Shown: positions 1 through 9,714, counted from the stretch's first letter. The stretch: DNA of 64,000 nucleotides from Devosia naphthalenivorans (GCF_003056355.1 NZ_PYVW01000002.1:434001-498000), one strand, 5' to 3'. Numbers and translations are program-made. The notes: generated by a model from the letters alone, not told the origin.

Positions 1-177
1 GATGCCCAGAACGCGGGCGATCCGCTCTATCGCCCCATGGCGGAAAATTTCCAGTCGGTCGCCTTCCAGGCCGCGCTCGATCTGGCGCTGCATGGTGCCG
101 ACCAGCCAAGCGGCTACACCGAGCCGCTGCTGCATGCCGCCCGCCGCAAGGTCAAGGCGCGTGAAGCCGCCCGTTAA
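1..177 (+). CDS. glcB: Malate synthase G, C-terminal fragment
   Basis: This is the last 58 codons of a gene that begins before the window, open from base 1 and ending with TAA. The peptide contains [13 protein letters not shown], then [10 protein letters not shown], then [12 protein letters not shown]. This matches the known C-terminus of malate synthase G, which condenses glyoxylate and acetyl-CoA to malate in the glyoxylate shunt. The catalytic barrel is outside the window, so completeness cannot be judged. The gene is convergent with the reverse-strand adenine deaminase. The 100-bp gap holds one half of a dispersed repeat (about 209-249). Confidence 0.8.
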   Translation, partial: DAQNAGDPLYRPMAENFQSVAFQAALDLALHGADQPSGYTEPLLHAARRKVKAREAAR

Positions 178-208
178 AGCGTGTCGCACGGAATGGGATT
201 CACGCAAC

Positions 209-249
209 AGACCTCACCCTGAGCTTGTCGAAGGGCGAGGTCGTGGCAT
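209..249. repeat. Dispersed CTTGTCGAA-type repeat, single arm
   Basis: The segment CCTCACCCTGAGCTTGTCGA followed by AGGGCGAGGTCGTGGC matches one arm of the palindromic repeat seen at about 20.86, 24.68, 37.16 and 44.28 kb. Here only one arm is visible. It sits between the convergent glcB and ade genes. Confidence 0.6.
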
Positions 250-277
250 CAAGCCTCCATTCGCTCGACCTGGCGGC

Positions 278-2011
278 TCAGTCCACGAAGTCGAACTTGT
301 CGACGTCAAACAGCCCTCGGTCGGTCATCTTGAGATGCGGGATGACTGGTAGGGCGAGGAACGCCACCTGCAAGAAGGGCTCGGGCAGCACGCATCCCAG
401 GGCATAGGCCGCCTCGCGCAGCGCATGCAGATCGTGCGTAACCGCTTCGAATGGCTCAAGGCTCATTAGCCCAGCCAGCGGCAGGGCCAGTTCGGCGGTG
501 ATCTTGCCCTCATCGGCAACAGCGAAGCCGCCGCCGAGTTCGATCAGGCGGTTGACGGCCAGAGCCATATCGGCGTCAGTGGCCCCGATCACCGTGATGT
601 TGTGGCTGTCATGTCCAACTGACGACGCGATGGCACCGCGCTTGAGCCCAAAGCCCTTCACGAACCCGCGGCCGATATTGCCGTTGCGCCCGTGCCGCTC
701 GATCACGGCAACCTTGAGCACGTCGGCTCTGAGATCCGGCAGGGTGCCTCGCTCATCCACGGGAAGCGTTGCGCTTTCCCGGAAGGTCAGGATCAGGCCT
801 GGCTTGACCCCGATCACCGGCGTCTGGTTGCGATCGGCGCGTGCCGGCACGATGAAATCATCTGCCGAGACGTGCCTGGCCTTGACCGAGTGCAGCCCGA
901 CCGGCGGCACAGGCACCCGCGCGGCGAAAAGCTCGGGGCCCACCAGCCGGCCTCCGGTCACCACCTCGGAGACGCGGCAGTCTTCAAGGCTATCGAGTAA
1001 CGCAATATCGGCTCGCCAACCTGGCGCCAGCAGGCCGCGGTCCGTCAAGCCGAAGATGCGTGCTGCCGAGTGGCTCGCGGCACGATAAACATGGTGCAGC
1101 GGCCGGCCCATGGCGATCAGCCGCCGGATCGAGCTATCGAGATGACCCTCTTCGGCGATATCGAGCGGGTTCCGGTCGTCGGTACATAGCGCCACGAAGG
1201 ATGAAGTATTTTCGTCCAGAATCTCGGCCAGCGCCTTGAGATCCTTTGACACCGAACCCTCCCGGATCAGGATCGCCATGCCTTTGGAGAGCTTTTCGCG
1301 CGCCTCGGCCGCGGTGGTCGCCTCATGGTCGGTGCGGATTGCTGCCGCGAGATAGCCGTTGAGGTCGATGCCGCGCAGCAGTGGGGCGTGCCCATCGATA
1401 TGGTGGCCCTGGAACGCGGCGAGCTTGGCGATGATCCCCGGATCGGCATTGAGCACGCCCGGGAAATTCATCATCTCGGCCAGGCCAATTACTTTGGGAT
1501 GCCCGCGGAACGGCTCTAGGTCTTCAATCTCCAATGCCGCGCCGGAGGTTTCAAACGCCGTTGCCGGGACGCACGAAGAGAGATTAACCCGGACGTCCAT
1601 GATGGTCTGCTCGGCGCAATCGAGAAAATACTTGATCCCCTCGGCGCCCAACACATTGGCGATCTCATGGGGGTCGCAGAAAACCGTCGTCACGCCATGC
1701 GGTAGCACGCAGCGATCGAACTCGAAGGGGATTACCAACGAGGATTCAATATGCAAATGAGTGTCGATGAAGCCGGGCACAGCGAAGCGCCCTTTGCCGT
1801 CGATCTCTACCGCTCCTTCATATTCCGCATGCGTGCCCACGATCCTGTCATCGACGATGGCGATATCGGTAAGCGTGACATCGCCCGTGATGACATCGAG
1901 CATTTGCACGTTCTTGATCACCAGATCGACTGGCGCCTTCCCTCGTCCGGCCATGATCATGCGGGTGAGCGCCTGGGCTGAAGTCATCGATCCGTCCTGC
2001 TGGTGGGCCAT
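278..2011 (-). CDS. ade: Adenine deaminase
   Basis: This 577-residue protein belongs to the adenine deaminase family of the amidohydrolase superfamily, which converts adenine to hypoxanthine and ammonia for purine salvage. The N-terminal metal motif HLHIESS is at residues 85-91. A second family signature, DPHEIANV, is at about 113-120, and DGHAP lies near 210. Length is normal for AdeC-type enzymes. The ATG at 2011 follows GAGGG at suitable spacing; a second in-frame ATG lies at 1987. The gene stands alone, convergent with glcB and divergent from the small membrane protein at 2104. Confidence 0.93.
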   Translation of the reverse strand: MAHQQDGSMTSAQALTRMIMAGRGKAPVDLVIKNVQMLDVITGDVTLTDIAIVDDRIVGTHAEYEGAVEIDGKGRFAVPGFIDTHLHIESSLVIPFEFDRCVLPHGVTTVFCDPHEIANVLGAEGIKYFLDCAEQTIMDVRVNLSSCVPATAFETSGAALEIEDLEPFRGHPKVIGLAEMMNFPGVLNADPGIIAKLAAFQGHHIDGHAPLLRGIDLNGYLAAAIRTDHEATTAAEAREKLSKGMAILIREGSVSKDLKALAEILDENTSSFVALCTDDRNPLDIAEEGHLDSSIRRLIAMGRPLHHVYRAASHSAARIFGLTDRGLLAPGWRADIALLDSLEDCRVSEVVTGGRLVGPELFAARVPVPPVGLHSVKARHVSADDFIVPARADRNQTPVIGVKPGLILTFRESATLPVDERGTLPDLRADVLKVAVIERHGRNGNIGRGFVKGFGLKRGAIASSVGHDSHNITVIGATDADMALAVNRLIELGGGFAVADEGKITAELALPLAGLMSLEPFEAVTHDLHALREAAYALGCVLPEPFLQVAFLALPVIPHLKMTDRGLFDVDKFDFVD

Positions 2012-2103
2012 CAGCGGACCCTCGTCCGGCGTAGCGCGTGCGTCAAGGGCGGAACCGCCATGGCGGTGTGCACGTTGGCCTGCACAACCCCAGGGAGAAT
2101 ACG

Positions 2104-2262
2104 ATGGAAACCTACGACCCGCAAAAATCGTCGACTGAGGCGCGGCAGGGCAATCCGCGCAAGATGAATTTGCGCGTGCTGATCATGTCCCTGATCGGCA
2201 TCGTGGTGTTGTTTGCCATTGTCTATCTGATCTTCACAATGAGCCAGCCTAATCCGACCTGA
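2104..2262 (+). CDS. Small single-pass membrane protein
   Basis: This 52-residue protein has a polar N-terminus ([10 protein letters not shown]) and one hydrophobic segment around residues 24-44 ([19 protein letters not shown]), then a short tail. The ATG at 2104 follows AGGGAG, which is why it is preferred to the upstream GTG-type start in the same frame. It ends 5 bp before the topoisomerase gene and is probably cotranscribed with it. No function can be assigned. Confidence 0.6.
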   Translation: METYDPQKSSTEARQGNPRKMNLRVLIMSLIGIVVLFAIVYLIFTMSQPNPT

Positions 2263-2267
2263 TATCC

Positions 2268-3263
2268 ATGAGACTAGTCAAGGTTAGCCGCGACAAGCTT
2301 ACGATCGTAAGGGAGAAGCGCGGCAGGGGTTTTTGCTATCGGGATGCCGACGGCGCGCTGGTGTGCGACCAGGAAGTGGTCAAGCGCATCAAGGCCCTTG
2401 GCATTCCACCTGCATGGCAGAATGTCCGCATAGCGCCGCATGAACGTGCACACATCCAGGTCCTCGGCATCGATGAAGCTGGCCGGGATCAGTACATCTA
2501 TCATCCGCAATGGGAACTGCGCCGCGATGGCAAGAAGCAGAAGCGGCTGGCGTTGCTCACGAGTGCATTGCCAAGGTTGCGCCGCCAACTCGCCGTGGAT
2601 CTGACAGCCGAAGCGGGCACGCGAACGCTTGCCCTGGCCATTGCTGTTGGCCTGATCGACAAGACGGCCATGCGGGTTGGCCGGGAAAAATATCTTGAAG
2701 CCAGCGGCACACGTGGGGCCGGAACGCTGTTCTCGCGCGACATTCGTGTTTCTGGCGACGAAATCTGGATCGCCTTCGACGCCAAGGGCGGCAAGCGCGC
2801 GGAGTATCGCATTGTCGAGCCTGCATTAGCCGATGCGGTGCGACGTATCAAGGAGTTGCCCGGCAAGCGCCTGCTGGTTTATCGCGACGAGACTGGGAAG
2901 TCGCGCCCCATAAAGACCGGAGCGATAAACGAATATCTGCGCGAGCTGGCAGGGGTCGACATTTCCGCAAAGGATTTCCGTACGCTGCATGCCAGCGCAA
3001 TGGCCGGCGAGGCACTGGCGAAACTGGAAGCAGCCGCTTCAGTTGCAGGACGCCGCCGCCAAATGTCCCGCGTTGCGCGGGAGGTGTCCGAAACACTGCG
3101 CAACACGCCTGCCATTTGCCGCAAGTCCTATATTGCACCGTGTCTTTTCAAGCTGTTCGATGATGGCAAGCTCAAGCAGCTTTGGGAATCTGCCGGCCGG
3201 GGTAGGGTGGGTCTGGCGACGCGCGAAAAAAGGCTTGGCGCCGTGCTGGCAACCATCTCTTAA
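2268..3263 (+). CDS. DNA topoisomerase IB (poxvirus/eukaryotic type)
   Basis: This 331-residue enzyme belongs to the bacterial TopIB family, which relaxes supercoils through a 3'-phosphotyrosyl intermediate. The N-terminal DNA-clamp domain includes the IPPAWQNVRIAP region (residues 46-57). In the catalytic domain the visible active-site residues are Arg136 (MRVGRE), Arg238 and His241 (KDFRTLHAS), and the nucleophile Tyr288 (CRKSYIAP). Length and residues indicate a functional enzyme. The start is 5 bp after the preceding small gene, with only a weak ribosome site, so translational coupling is likely. TopIB is scattered in bacteria but common in Rhizobiales. Confidence 0.93.
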   Translation: MRLVKVSRDKLTIVREKRGRGFCYRDADGALVCDQEVVKRIKALGIPPAWQNVRIAPHERAHIQVLGIDEAGRDQYIYHPQWELRRDGKKQKRLALLTSALPRLRRQLAVDLTAEAGTRTLALAIAVGLIDKTAMRVGREKYLEASGTRGAGTLFSRDIRVSGDEIWIAFDAKGGKRAEYRIVEPALADAVRRIKELPGKRLLVYRDETGKSRPIKTGAINEYLRELAGVDISAKDFRTLHASAMAGEALAKLEAAASVAGRRRQMSRVAREVSETLRNTPAICRKSYIAPCLFKLFDDGKLKQLWESAGRGRVGLATREKRLGAVLATIS

Positions 3264-3363
3264 GCCACCTGAAAAGCTGCGGCGATACTTCCGCTTTGGT
3301 GAGCAAATGCGCTATTGATGAGCAGTTGCCTCGTGCTCGTCGCTCTCGGTTCAGGAAAACCAA

Positions 3364-4410
3364 ATGTCCAAAGTCCGTGCCCTTGTTCTTGAACGTCAGC
3401 ATGAGCTAGCGCTTCGTGACATCGATCTGCCGCTTGAAGTCGGGCCGGGCATGGTCAAGATCGCCATTCATACGGTTGGCGTCTGCGGTTCGGACGTCCA
3501 CTATTACACCCACGGCAAGATCGGACCCTTCGTGGTCAACGACCCGATGGTGCTTGGTCATGAGGCTGCCGGTACCGTCGTCGAGGTGGGCGAAGGCGTT
3601 ACGCATCTCAAGGTGGGCGATCGCGTCTGCATGGAGCCCGGCATTCCCGACCCCAATTCCCGCGCCAGCCGCCTGGGCATGTACAATGTCGACCCTGCGG
3701 TAACCTTCTGGGCCACACCGCCTGTCCATGGCGTGCTCACGTCCGAGGTCGTTCACCCCGCCAACTACACCTTCAAGCTGCCTGACAATGTGAGTTTTGC
3801 CGAAGGCGCGATGGTCGAGCCATTCGCCGTCGGCATGCAGGCGGCGACCAAGGCCCGCATCACGCCCGGCGATACCGCCGTGGTTCTGGGCGCGGGCCCC
3901 ATCGGCACCATGGTCGCCCTTGCTGCGCTTGCCGGGGGCTGTGCGCGCGTGATCGTGGCGGATCTGGCGCAGCCAAAGCTCGATATCGCCGCCAAATACC
4001 AGGGCATCATCCCGGTCAATATCCGCGAAAAGGACATCGTCGCCGAAGTCGATCGTTTGACCGATGGCTGGGGCGCCGATGTCGTTTTTGAATGCTCTGG
4101 GTCCCCACACGCCTGGAAGACCATCATGAGCTTGCCCCGCCCCGGTGGCGTAATCGTCGCGGTCGGCTTGCCCGTTGATCCGGTTCCGGTCGACATTGCC
4201 TCCGCATCGACCAAGGAATTGCGGATCGAGAACGTTTTCCGCTACGCTCATCAATATGATCGAGCCATCGCGCTGATCGCTTCCGGCAAGGTCGACCTCA
4301 AGCCGCTGATCTCCGAGACCTTCGATTTCGAGGATTCGGTTAAGGCGTTTGACCGGGCCGTCGAAGCGCGGCCGAGCGATGTGAAGCTGCAGATCAGGGT
4401 CGCGAAGTAG
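3364..4410 (+). CDS. xdh: Zinc-dependent xylitol (polyol) dehydrogenase
   Basis: This 348-residue medium-chain dehydrogenase probably oxidises xylitol or a related polyol with NAD. Catalytic zinc ligands are Cys41 (GVCGSD) and His66-Glu67 (LGHEAAG). The Rossmann motif GAGPIGTM follows at about 177-184. The usual structural-zinc cysteine cluster is replaced by a [13 protein letters not shown] stretch, a trait of the bacterial xylitol-dehydrogenase subgroup. It starts 100 bp after the topoisomerase gene and ends 6 bp before an SDR gene, so the two dehydrogenases form a likely polyol-catabolic pair. No transporter is adjacent, and the exact substrate is inferred. Confidence 0.82.
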   Translation: MSKVRALVLERQHELALRDIDLPLEVGPGMVKIAIHTVGVCGSDVHYYTHGKIGPFVVNDPMVLGHEAAGTVVEVGEGVTHLKVGDRVCMEPGIPDPNSRASRLGMYNVDPAVTFWATPPVHGVLTSEVVHPANYTFKLPDNVSFAEGAMVEPFAVGMQAATKARITPGDTAVVLGAGPIGTMVALAALAGGCARVIVADLAQPKLDIAAKYQGIIPVNIREKDIVAEVDRLTDGWGADVVFECSGSPHAWKTIMSLPRPGGVIVAVGLPVDPVPVDIASASTKELRIENVFRYAHQYDRAIALIASGKVDLKPLISETFDFEDSVKAFDRAVEARPSDVKLQIRVAK

Positions 4411-4416
4411 GGGCAC

Positions 4417-5199
4417 ATGGATTTAAATCTGCGAGATAAGGTTGCAGTCATCACTGGTGGAACTGTCGGCATCGGCTACGCCATCGCCGAAGGACTCGCG
4501 GCGGAGGGCACCAATCTGGTGCTGGTCGGCCGCAACAGGGAGCGGGCAGATGATGCTGCCGCTCAAATCGCCGACAAATTCGGCGTCATCACCACAGCCA
4601 TAGCGGCCGACGTCGCCACGGCCGAAGGATGCGCTGCCGTCATAGCCGGCACGCACAAGGCTTTCGGCGGCGTCGATATCCTCATAAACAACGCCGGCAC
4701 CGGGTCAAACGAGACCATTGCCGAAGCGGACGATGCGCGCTGGCAGTATTACTGGGATCTGCACGTCATGGCGGCAGTGCGGCTGGCCCGCGGCTTGCTG
4801 CCTGCCATGAAGCGGCGTGGCGGCGGTGTCATCCTCCACAACGCGTCCATCTGCGCCGTGCAGCCCCTTTGGTACGAGCCGATCTACAACACTACCAAGG
4901 CCGCCTTGATGATGTTTTCCAAGACCCTCGCCAACGAGGTGGTCGGTGACAACATCCGGGTCAATACGATCAACCCCGGTCTCGTGCTCACCCCCGATTG
5001 GGTCAAGACTGCCAAGCAGATTGCCGGTGATGATTGGGAGGCGCACCTGCAAGGGGTGGCCAACGAGGCGGGCGGCATGAAGCGTTTTGCAACGCCCGAG
5101 GAATTGGCAAACTTCTTTGTCTTCATGTGCTCGGACAAAGCGAGTTATTCGACCGGCTCAACCTATTTCGTGGATGGCGGCTGGCTCAAGACAGTCTGA
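4417..5199 (+). CDS. SDR-family oxidoreductase
   Basis: This 260-residue classical short-chain dehydrogenase has cofactor motif TGGTVGIG (residues 13-20), NNAG at 91-94, and catalytic Ser144, Tyr157 and Lys161 (YNTTK). All key residues are present. The C-terminus has the usual substrate-loop and dimerisation region ending in VDGGW. It follows the polyol dehydrogenase by 6 bp and probably shares its transcript, suggesting a sugar or polyol substrate. The specificity cannot be read from the sequence. Confidence 0.85.
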   Translation: MDLNLRDKVAVITGGTVGIGYAIAEGLAAEGTNLVLVGRNRERADDAAAQIADKFGVITTAIAADVATAEGCAAVIAGTHKAFGGVDILINNAGTGSNETIAEADDARWQYYWDLHVMAAVRLARGLLPAMKRRGGGVILHNASICAVQPLWYEPIYNTTKAALMMFSKTLANEVVGDNIRVNTINPGLVLTPDWVKTAKQIAGDDWEAHLQGVANEAGGMKRFATPEELANFFVFMCSDKASYSTGSTYFVDGGWLKTV

Positions 5200-5287
5200 C
5201 GCTGCCGCCCGCAGATCCCAACCTGGCTGGAACGATCCGCCCTCAAATCCGGTTATGACTCATTCGTCAGAATGGGAATCGATACGC

Positions 5288-5788
5288 ATGGATGCCGGCA
5301 ATGATTTTGGGTTTGTTCAGACCTATTTGCCTCAGCACATCATTGCCATCCGCCTGCTGATTGCCGCGGTACTGGGCGCCATGATCGGCTTCGAGCGAGA
5401 GGTCAATACCGCCCAGGCAGGTTTGCGGACACACATCTTGGTTGCCACTGCGGCGACGTTGTTCACCATTCTCGCCTTTGAAATTTTCCACACCATCGGC
5501 GAGGGCGGTGGCGCCTCCCAGGCGGACCCAGTTCGCGCGGTCGAAGCTGTCACCGCAGGTATCGCATTCCTGGGCGCCGGGGCGATTTTCCGCGATGGCG
5601 GGGGTGTTCAGGGTCTCACCACCGGCGCCGGCATGTGGCTGGCGGGGGCGGTAGGTGTGGCCACGGCCCTCGGTTATTATATAATTGCCTTTGGCACCGC
5701 ATTGCTGGCCGTTGTCGTGCTGGCGCTGCTCCGCGCCTTTGCGCACAAGGTATTGCGGCATGAAGCCTCGCCGGAATCGGACCGCTGA
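5288..5788 (+). CDS. MgtC/SapB-family membrane protein
   Basis: This protein of about 166 residues has four to five hydrophobic segments. Family signatures are GAMIGFERE near residue 36, the A-G-L-R-T-H motif at about 48-53, and GIAFLGAGAIFRDG near 98-111. MgtC-type proteins are inner-membrane factors linked to magnesium homeostasis and, in intracellular pathogens, to ATP-synthase modulation. The role here is unknown. The ATG at 5288 is preferred; an upstream in-frame ATG at 5255 has no ribosome site, and the longer open frame overlaps the SDR gene. It is convergent with the SMR gene. Confidence 0.82.
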   Translation: MDAGNDFGFVQTYLPQHIIAIRLLIAAVLGAMIGFEREVNTAQAGLRTHILVATAATLFTILAFEIFHTIGEGGGASQADPVRAVEAVTAGIAFLGAGAIFRDGGGVQGLTTGAGMWLAGAVGVATALGYYIIAFGTALLAVVVLALLRAFAHKVLRHEASPESDR

Positions 5789-5807
5789 TCTCGCGAGCGA
5801 AATGCTT

Positions 5808-6140
5808 CTAGTGTGCCGAGCTTTGCGAGAAAACGTTGATGACCAGAACGCCTGCCAGGATCAGCCCGATGCCGATCAGGGCTGCCAGGTCCAGCGTCTG
5901 GCCATAGACGAAAAAAGCAATGATCGAAATCAGGACGATGCCGACCCCTGACCAGATAGCATAGCCAATGCCGACTGGAATGGTCTGCAGCGCCAGCGAG
6001 AAGAAGTAGAAGGTGACGCCATAGCCGACCACCACCACAACGGACGGCACAAGCTGGGTGAAGCCAGCCGAGGCACGCAGGAACGAGGTGGCGATCACTT
6101 CCCCAACGATGGCGATCAGTAGATAGATGGCGCCGTTCAT
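5808..6140 (-). CDS. Small multidrug resistance (SMR) exporter
   Basis: This 110-residue protein has four transmembrane helices. The membrane-embedded glutamate of the EmrE family lies in helix 1 (IVGEVIATSFLR, Glu14). Other family signatures are GYGVTFYFFSLAL and AIWSGVG. SMR proteins exchange protons for lipophilic cations or guanidinium compounds. The start codon overlaps the murD stop as ATGA (6137-6140), so it is translationally coupled to the murL-murD pair. That is an unusual place for an SMR gene and leaves open a cell-envelope substrate. Confidence 0.88.
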   Translation of the reverse strand: MNGAIYLLIAIVGEVIATSFLRASAGFTQLVPSVVVVVGYGVTFYFFSLALQTIPVGIGYAIWSGVGIVLISIIAFFVYGQTLDLAALIGIGLILAGVLVINVFSQSSAH

Positions 6141-7438
6141 GGCTGCTCTGTCCCGAAGATTGTCCGAGCGAGATCAACGAAGCGCCGGCCGCGCTCTTCG
6201 AAATTCTTGAACTGATTATAGGATGGCGCGCCCGGCGACATGATAATGGCGTCAAAGGCGTGCCGCAGATCGTAGAGGGCGTGCATGGCGCGATCGAGAT
6301 CCGGTTCTGTTAGAACCGTGATCTGTGGCGCTGCGGCCTGCGTGGCGCTGGCGAGCCGTGCCCCGGTGACCGGCAGGCATGCCAGCGTCGTCACCCCGAA
6401 GCCGGCCAGCAGCCCCGCGAGTTCGGTATAATCCTGCTCCCGTTCGTGACCACCGGCGATCAATGCAATGCGGCAGCCGCGATAGGCAGCCAACGCTGCC
6501 TTGGTCGCCTCGGGGGTCGTCGAGATGGAATCATTGACGAAGACCATGCCGCCGAACTGGTGTTCCTCAAGCCGGTGCGGCAGGGGCACGAATACTGCGA
6601 TGCCGCGGACGACCCCATTGAGCGATCCGCCCGCTGCGAGCGCGATCCGTGCGGCAAGCCGCGCATTATCCAGATTGTGGCTGCCCTTGAGCCGCGAGGT
6701 GGAAACTGCCCTATCGATGGCCACCAGTTCGTCCTTGTCTAGATCCCGTAGCAGGCGCCGGTGATCGCGCACGGCTTGCGCCACCAGTGCATTCCCCACG
6801 GCTCCGGCACCGAGTGCAACGGCGAAGCTGCCTTCGCGGTCGATCAGGTGCAGCTTGTCGCGATAATAGCGTTCCACCGAGCCATGCCAATCGACATGCT
6901 CGGGGTAGAGATTGGTCACCGCAGCAATGTCGGGCAGGAACGACATGTCGGCGGTCTGGTAACTCGATAGCTCGAAGATCACGGTGGCGTGCTTGTCGGC
7001 GATCTCCAGCGGAGCCAGCCCGACATTTCCCGCCAGCCCTGCATCGACGCCCGATTGGCTCAGCATCAGATGGGTCAGCGTTGCCGTGGTGGATTTGCCT
7101 TTGGTGCCGGTGATGGCGATCACCGTGCGACCATGCCGATAGGTTGTTCCCCACAGATTGAGGTTGGACGTGAGGGGAATTCCAGCCGTCCGAGCCGCGT
7201 CGAGAATGGGCTTGTAGCGCGACACACCCGGGCTTTTGACGATCAGCCCGAAGCGGCGGTTCGCGATAGCGTCCGGCAAGTCTTCCGGCTTAATGACCTC
7301 GACGTCGGGGATATCGGCGCTGCCGCTATCCACCGTGACGAAGACTTTCAGGTCAGGCTGCTGCGCCTTGAGGAAAGCGCGGGTGGATTGCGCCTCTCGC
7401 CCGGCTCCGTAGAGCAGGACCGGTTCATCAAACCGCAT
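6137..7438 (-). CDS. murD2: MurD2-like UDP-MurNAc-L-alanine--glutamate ligase
   Basis: This 433-residue Mur ligase has an N-terminal Rossmann domain (LLYGAGREAQS), an ATP loop GTKGKSTTA at about 110-118, the ELSSYQ motif, the NLYPEHVDWHG motif near 185, and a C-terminal MurD-type domain ending MSPGAPSYNQF. The start ATG at 7438 lies inside the end of murL (11-bp overlap). In Xanthomonas oryzae the MurD2 paralogue adds L-Glu to UDP-MurNAc-L-Ala, and MurL then epimerises it. The neighbouring MurL-like gene supports MurD2 rather than canonical MurD. Divergence from standard MurD is an inference from context. Confidence 0.82.
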   Translation of the reverse strand: MRFDEPVLLYGAGREAQSTRAFLKAQQPDLKVFVTVDSGSADIPDVEVIKPEDLPDAIANRRFGLIVKSPGVSRYKPILDAARTAGIPLTSNLNLWGTTYRHGRTVIAITGTKGKSTTATLTHLMLSQSGVDAGLAGNVGLAPLEIADKHATVIFELSSYQTADMSFLPDIAAVTNLYPEHVDWHGSVERYYRDKLHLIDREGSFAVALGAGAVGNALVAQAVRDHRRLLRDLDKDELVAIDRAVSTSRLKGSHNLDNARLAARIALAAGGSLNGVVRGIAVFVPLPHRLEEHQFGGMVFVNDSISTTPEATKAALAAYRGCRIALIAGGHEREQDYTELAGLLAGFGVTTLACLPVTGARLASATQAAAPQITVLTEPDLDRAMHALYDLRHAFDAIIMSPGAPSYNQFKNFEERGRRFVDLARTIFGTEQP

Positions 7439-8762
7439 AGGCGGCGACCTTGGCGGCAAGGGTGGGCGGAATGTGATGGTCGTGGCTATCGGTCAGGCAT
7501 TCCGCCATGGCAGCCTGCAGGGCCGGCTCGCCATACTGGGAGAACAGGTCGGCCTTGACCGCGCGGACCACGGCGGTTTCGTGCCAGTCGGCATGCCGGG
7601 TCAGCGTATAAAGGCATGCGGCGGCCTCAAGAATCTCGCCCACGCATTCCCATGGCTTTTGCCCGGCAAGGCCAGCCAGTTCGCGGAACGATCCTTCGTG
7701 GGCGGGATCGTCCAGCAAGTCCCTGCCGAAGATCGACAGCAGCCGGTCCTTGGGCATGAAGGGCGCAAAGATCAGGAAGACGAAGTGGCACTTGGGGCAT
7801 TCGCCGCACCACAACGGACCATCATGTCCCGCGAGCCTGAAGTTGCGGTTGCAGCTGGAAAAAACGTGGTCGAACTTGGTTTCGTGCGTGAAGAGCGACG
7901 CGATGCGCGCTTCCGAATAGGGGCGCAGCAGGGAAAAATACTTCAGCGCGCCGCCGGTCGCATCGCTCAGGATGGAGGCGATCAGCAGTTCGAAGCCGAG
8001 CGATTTGGAATATTGGTGATTGGTCTCGCGGCCGTCGAACTCGACATTGCCCTCGCTGGCAGATCGTTCATTGCTGAGTACGATCTGGTTGTACCCATAA
8101 AGCAGGGCACAGAGCGAGGCGATCATCGAGTTGATTGCCGTGGATGGGACATGGCCATTGTAGTAGCCGGGCTCCTTGCCGAGCCGGATCATCTCCGGGT
8201 CGAGCGTGCGGGTCACATAGACCGGCGCCGTACCGATCTTCTCAACCGAGGTCAGGATCGGTCCCTTGGGATTGACCGCAAAGGGGCTGAAAGTCACGCC
8301 CGTGTGGCTCAGCAGGTCCACGCTCACCAGCGAATCCTTGCCGCCTCCAATAGGCAGCAGCGTTCTGTTCGGCAGGCTTGGGGCCGGGCGTACCTGCACG
8401 TCGTGCGGGGTATGCAGTACCAGCTTGCCGAAACGCATGAGATTGTTGCGGGCATAGAACTCGCCCAGACCGTTCTCATAAACGTCGATCGCGAAAGCCT
8501 GCTCGGCTTCGGTCAGCGCGATATTGGGCGCGGCGATCTCGAAGGGGGCCTTGAGCTTGAAATAGCTCACACCCAGGACGATGGCGGTCAGGTCCAGCAG
8601 CTTGAGAAATGATGGACTTGCCGCCGCTGCCGCGCTGGCGCCGGGGGGCAGCAGCAGGGTTTCGACGAACCGCAGCCCGTCCAGACCGTAGGCAAATTCA
8701 GCCTTGCCGGTGGCTACGTCAAAGCTTGGGCGCTCGATAAGGAATTGATCGGTCAAGGGCAA
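7428..8762 (-). CDS. murL: MurL-like UDP-MurNAc-L-Ala-L-Glu epimerase
   Basis: A protein of about 444 residues with an ATP-pyrophosphatase-like loop, LPIGGGKDSLVS (GGGKDS near residues 139-144), and a C-terminal Cys-rich patch (WCGECPKCHFVF) that could bind metal. This architecture plus the overlapping MurD-type ligase matches MurL of Xanthomonas. That enzyme uses ATP to invert the alpha-carbon of the terminal L-Glu in UDP-MurNAc-L-Ala-L-Glu, bypassing glutamate racemase. No ATG is usable after the upstream gene ends at 8824; TTG at 8762 or 8756 are the candidate starts. The longer open frame to 8990 only shadows the phosphoesterase. Confidence 0.75.
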   Translation of the reverse strand: MPLTDQFLIERPSFDVATGKAEFAYGLDGLRFVETLLLPPGASAAAAASPSFLKLLDLTAIVLGVSYFKLKAPFEIAAPNIALTEAEQAFAIDVYENGLGEFYARNNLMRFGKLVLHTPHDVQVRPAPSLPNRTLLPIGGGKDSLVSVDLLSHTGVTFSPFAVNPKGPILTSVEKIGTAPVYVTRTLDPEMIRLGKEPGYYNGHVPSTAINSMIASLCALLYGYNQIVLSNERSASEGNVEFDGRETNHQYSKSLGFELLIASILSDATGGALKYFSLLRPYSEARIASLFTHETKFDHVFSSCNRNFRLAGHDGPLWCGECPKCHFVFLIFAPFMPKDRLLSIFGRDLLDDPAHEGSFRELAGLAGQKPWECVGEILEAAACLYTLTRHADWHETAVVRAVKADLFSQYGEPALQAAMAECLTDSHDHHIPPTLAAKVAAYAV

Positions 8763-8823
8763 GCACTCGTGAGGTCCACCATCATATAGGTGATTTGCGC
8801 GCCAGGCGGGAGTGGGTTGCTGA

Positions 8824-9714
8824 TCAGGAGATGCGCATCTGCAGGCGCATGACGATATCGGTGCCCAGGCGCTGGTAGCCATATTCGCGCATGGTGCAAC
8901 TCCAGCCGTCTCCCGAGCGCTCGATACGGAACAGATTGTAGCGCGCCGGATCGTCCAGCGTTCCACCCTGCGCCGCGCTTGCTGCGGCAACGCCGACCAC
9001 CGGCACCTCGTGCTTGTTGCCGGGAATGGAATGGATCGAGGAGCGGTGCGTATGCCCGTGCAGGATCAGTTCTGCGCCATTTTCCGCGATGACCTGCCGG
9101 AACAGCTTGTTGCCTTTGAGGCCGAACGAGGGGTGCTGCAGTTCGGCATTGGGCGGATGGTGGATCATCACCACGCGGAAATAGTCGGCTTCGCCCATGA
9201 CCTTGAGGATGCGCGCCAGGCGCTCCGCCTGCGCTTCATCGAAGCGGCCGATGGCCAGAAACGGCCGGGTCGGCACCGCACTGGAGCAAGAGATGACCGC
9301 CAGCTCGCCAATGCGGCGCACGAACGGGAACACATGCCCGTCCAGCGTCTCGCCATGCATGTAGTTGCCCCAGGCGCGTTGCGCACTCTCCAGCGCGCCC
9401 GCCACATAGGCATCGTGATTGCCGGGGCAAACCGCCACCTTGTCGGCTCCGCCCAGCGCCTGCAGCCATTTTGCGGCGCGGTCCATCTCGAAGTCGAGGG
9501 CAAGGTTGACCAGATCACCTGTTACCGCGGTGAAGTCGGCGTTCTGGCCTTGCAGATGTGCCACCAGGCTGGCGAGCGTTTCGCTGTTCAGCTCTTCATT
9601 GCGACGCAGTTTCCAGTTGAGGTAACCGGTCAGGCGCTTGCCCACCAGATCACGCAGGGCGATTGGCGGCATGGGCGAAAGGTGGATGTCGGAAATATGG
9701 GCGAGGGTGATCAT
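8824..9714 (-). CDS. Calcineurin-like metallophosphoesterase
   Basis: This 296-residue protein has the full set of dinuclear-metal motifs in order: SDIHLS (residues 8-13), TGDLVN, GNHDAY, MIHHPP and HGHTHRS. It is most like cytosolic 3',5'-cyclic-nucleotide-phosphodiesterase-type or UDP-diacylglucosamine-type phosphoesterases, but the substrate is undetermined. It is the first gene of the reverse operon that continues into murL, murD2 and the SMR exporter, 62 bp upstream of murL, so a cell-wall precursor role is possible. It is divergent from the Nudix gene at 9825. Confidence 0.85.
   Translation of the reverse strand: MITLAHISDIHLSPMPPIALRDLVGKRLTGYLNWKLRRNEELNSETLASLVAHLQGQNADFTAVTGDLVNLALDFEMDRAAKWLQALGGADKVAVCPGNHDAYVAGALESAQRAWGNYMHGETLDGHVFPFVRRIGELAVISCSSAVPTRPFLAIGRFDEAQAERLARILKVMGEADYFRVVMIHHPPNAELQHPSFGLKGNKLFRQVIAENGAELILHGHTHRSSIHSIPGNKHEVPVVGVAAASAAQGGTLDDPARYNLFRIERSGDGWSCTMREYGYQRLGTDIVMRLQMRIS

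Noticed and set aside
8763-8990. N-terminal extension of MurL to 8990
   Set aside because: It overlaps the phosphoesterase gene by more than 160 bp and its composition is that of a shadow frame.
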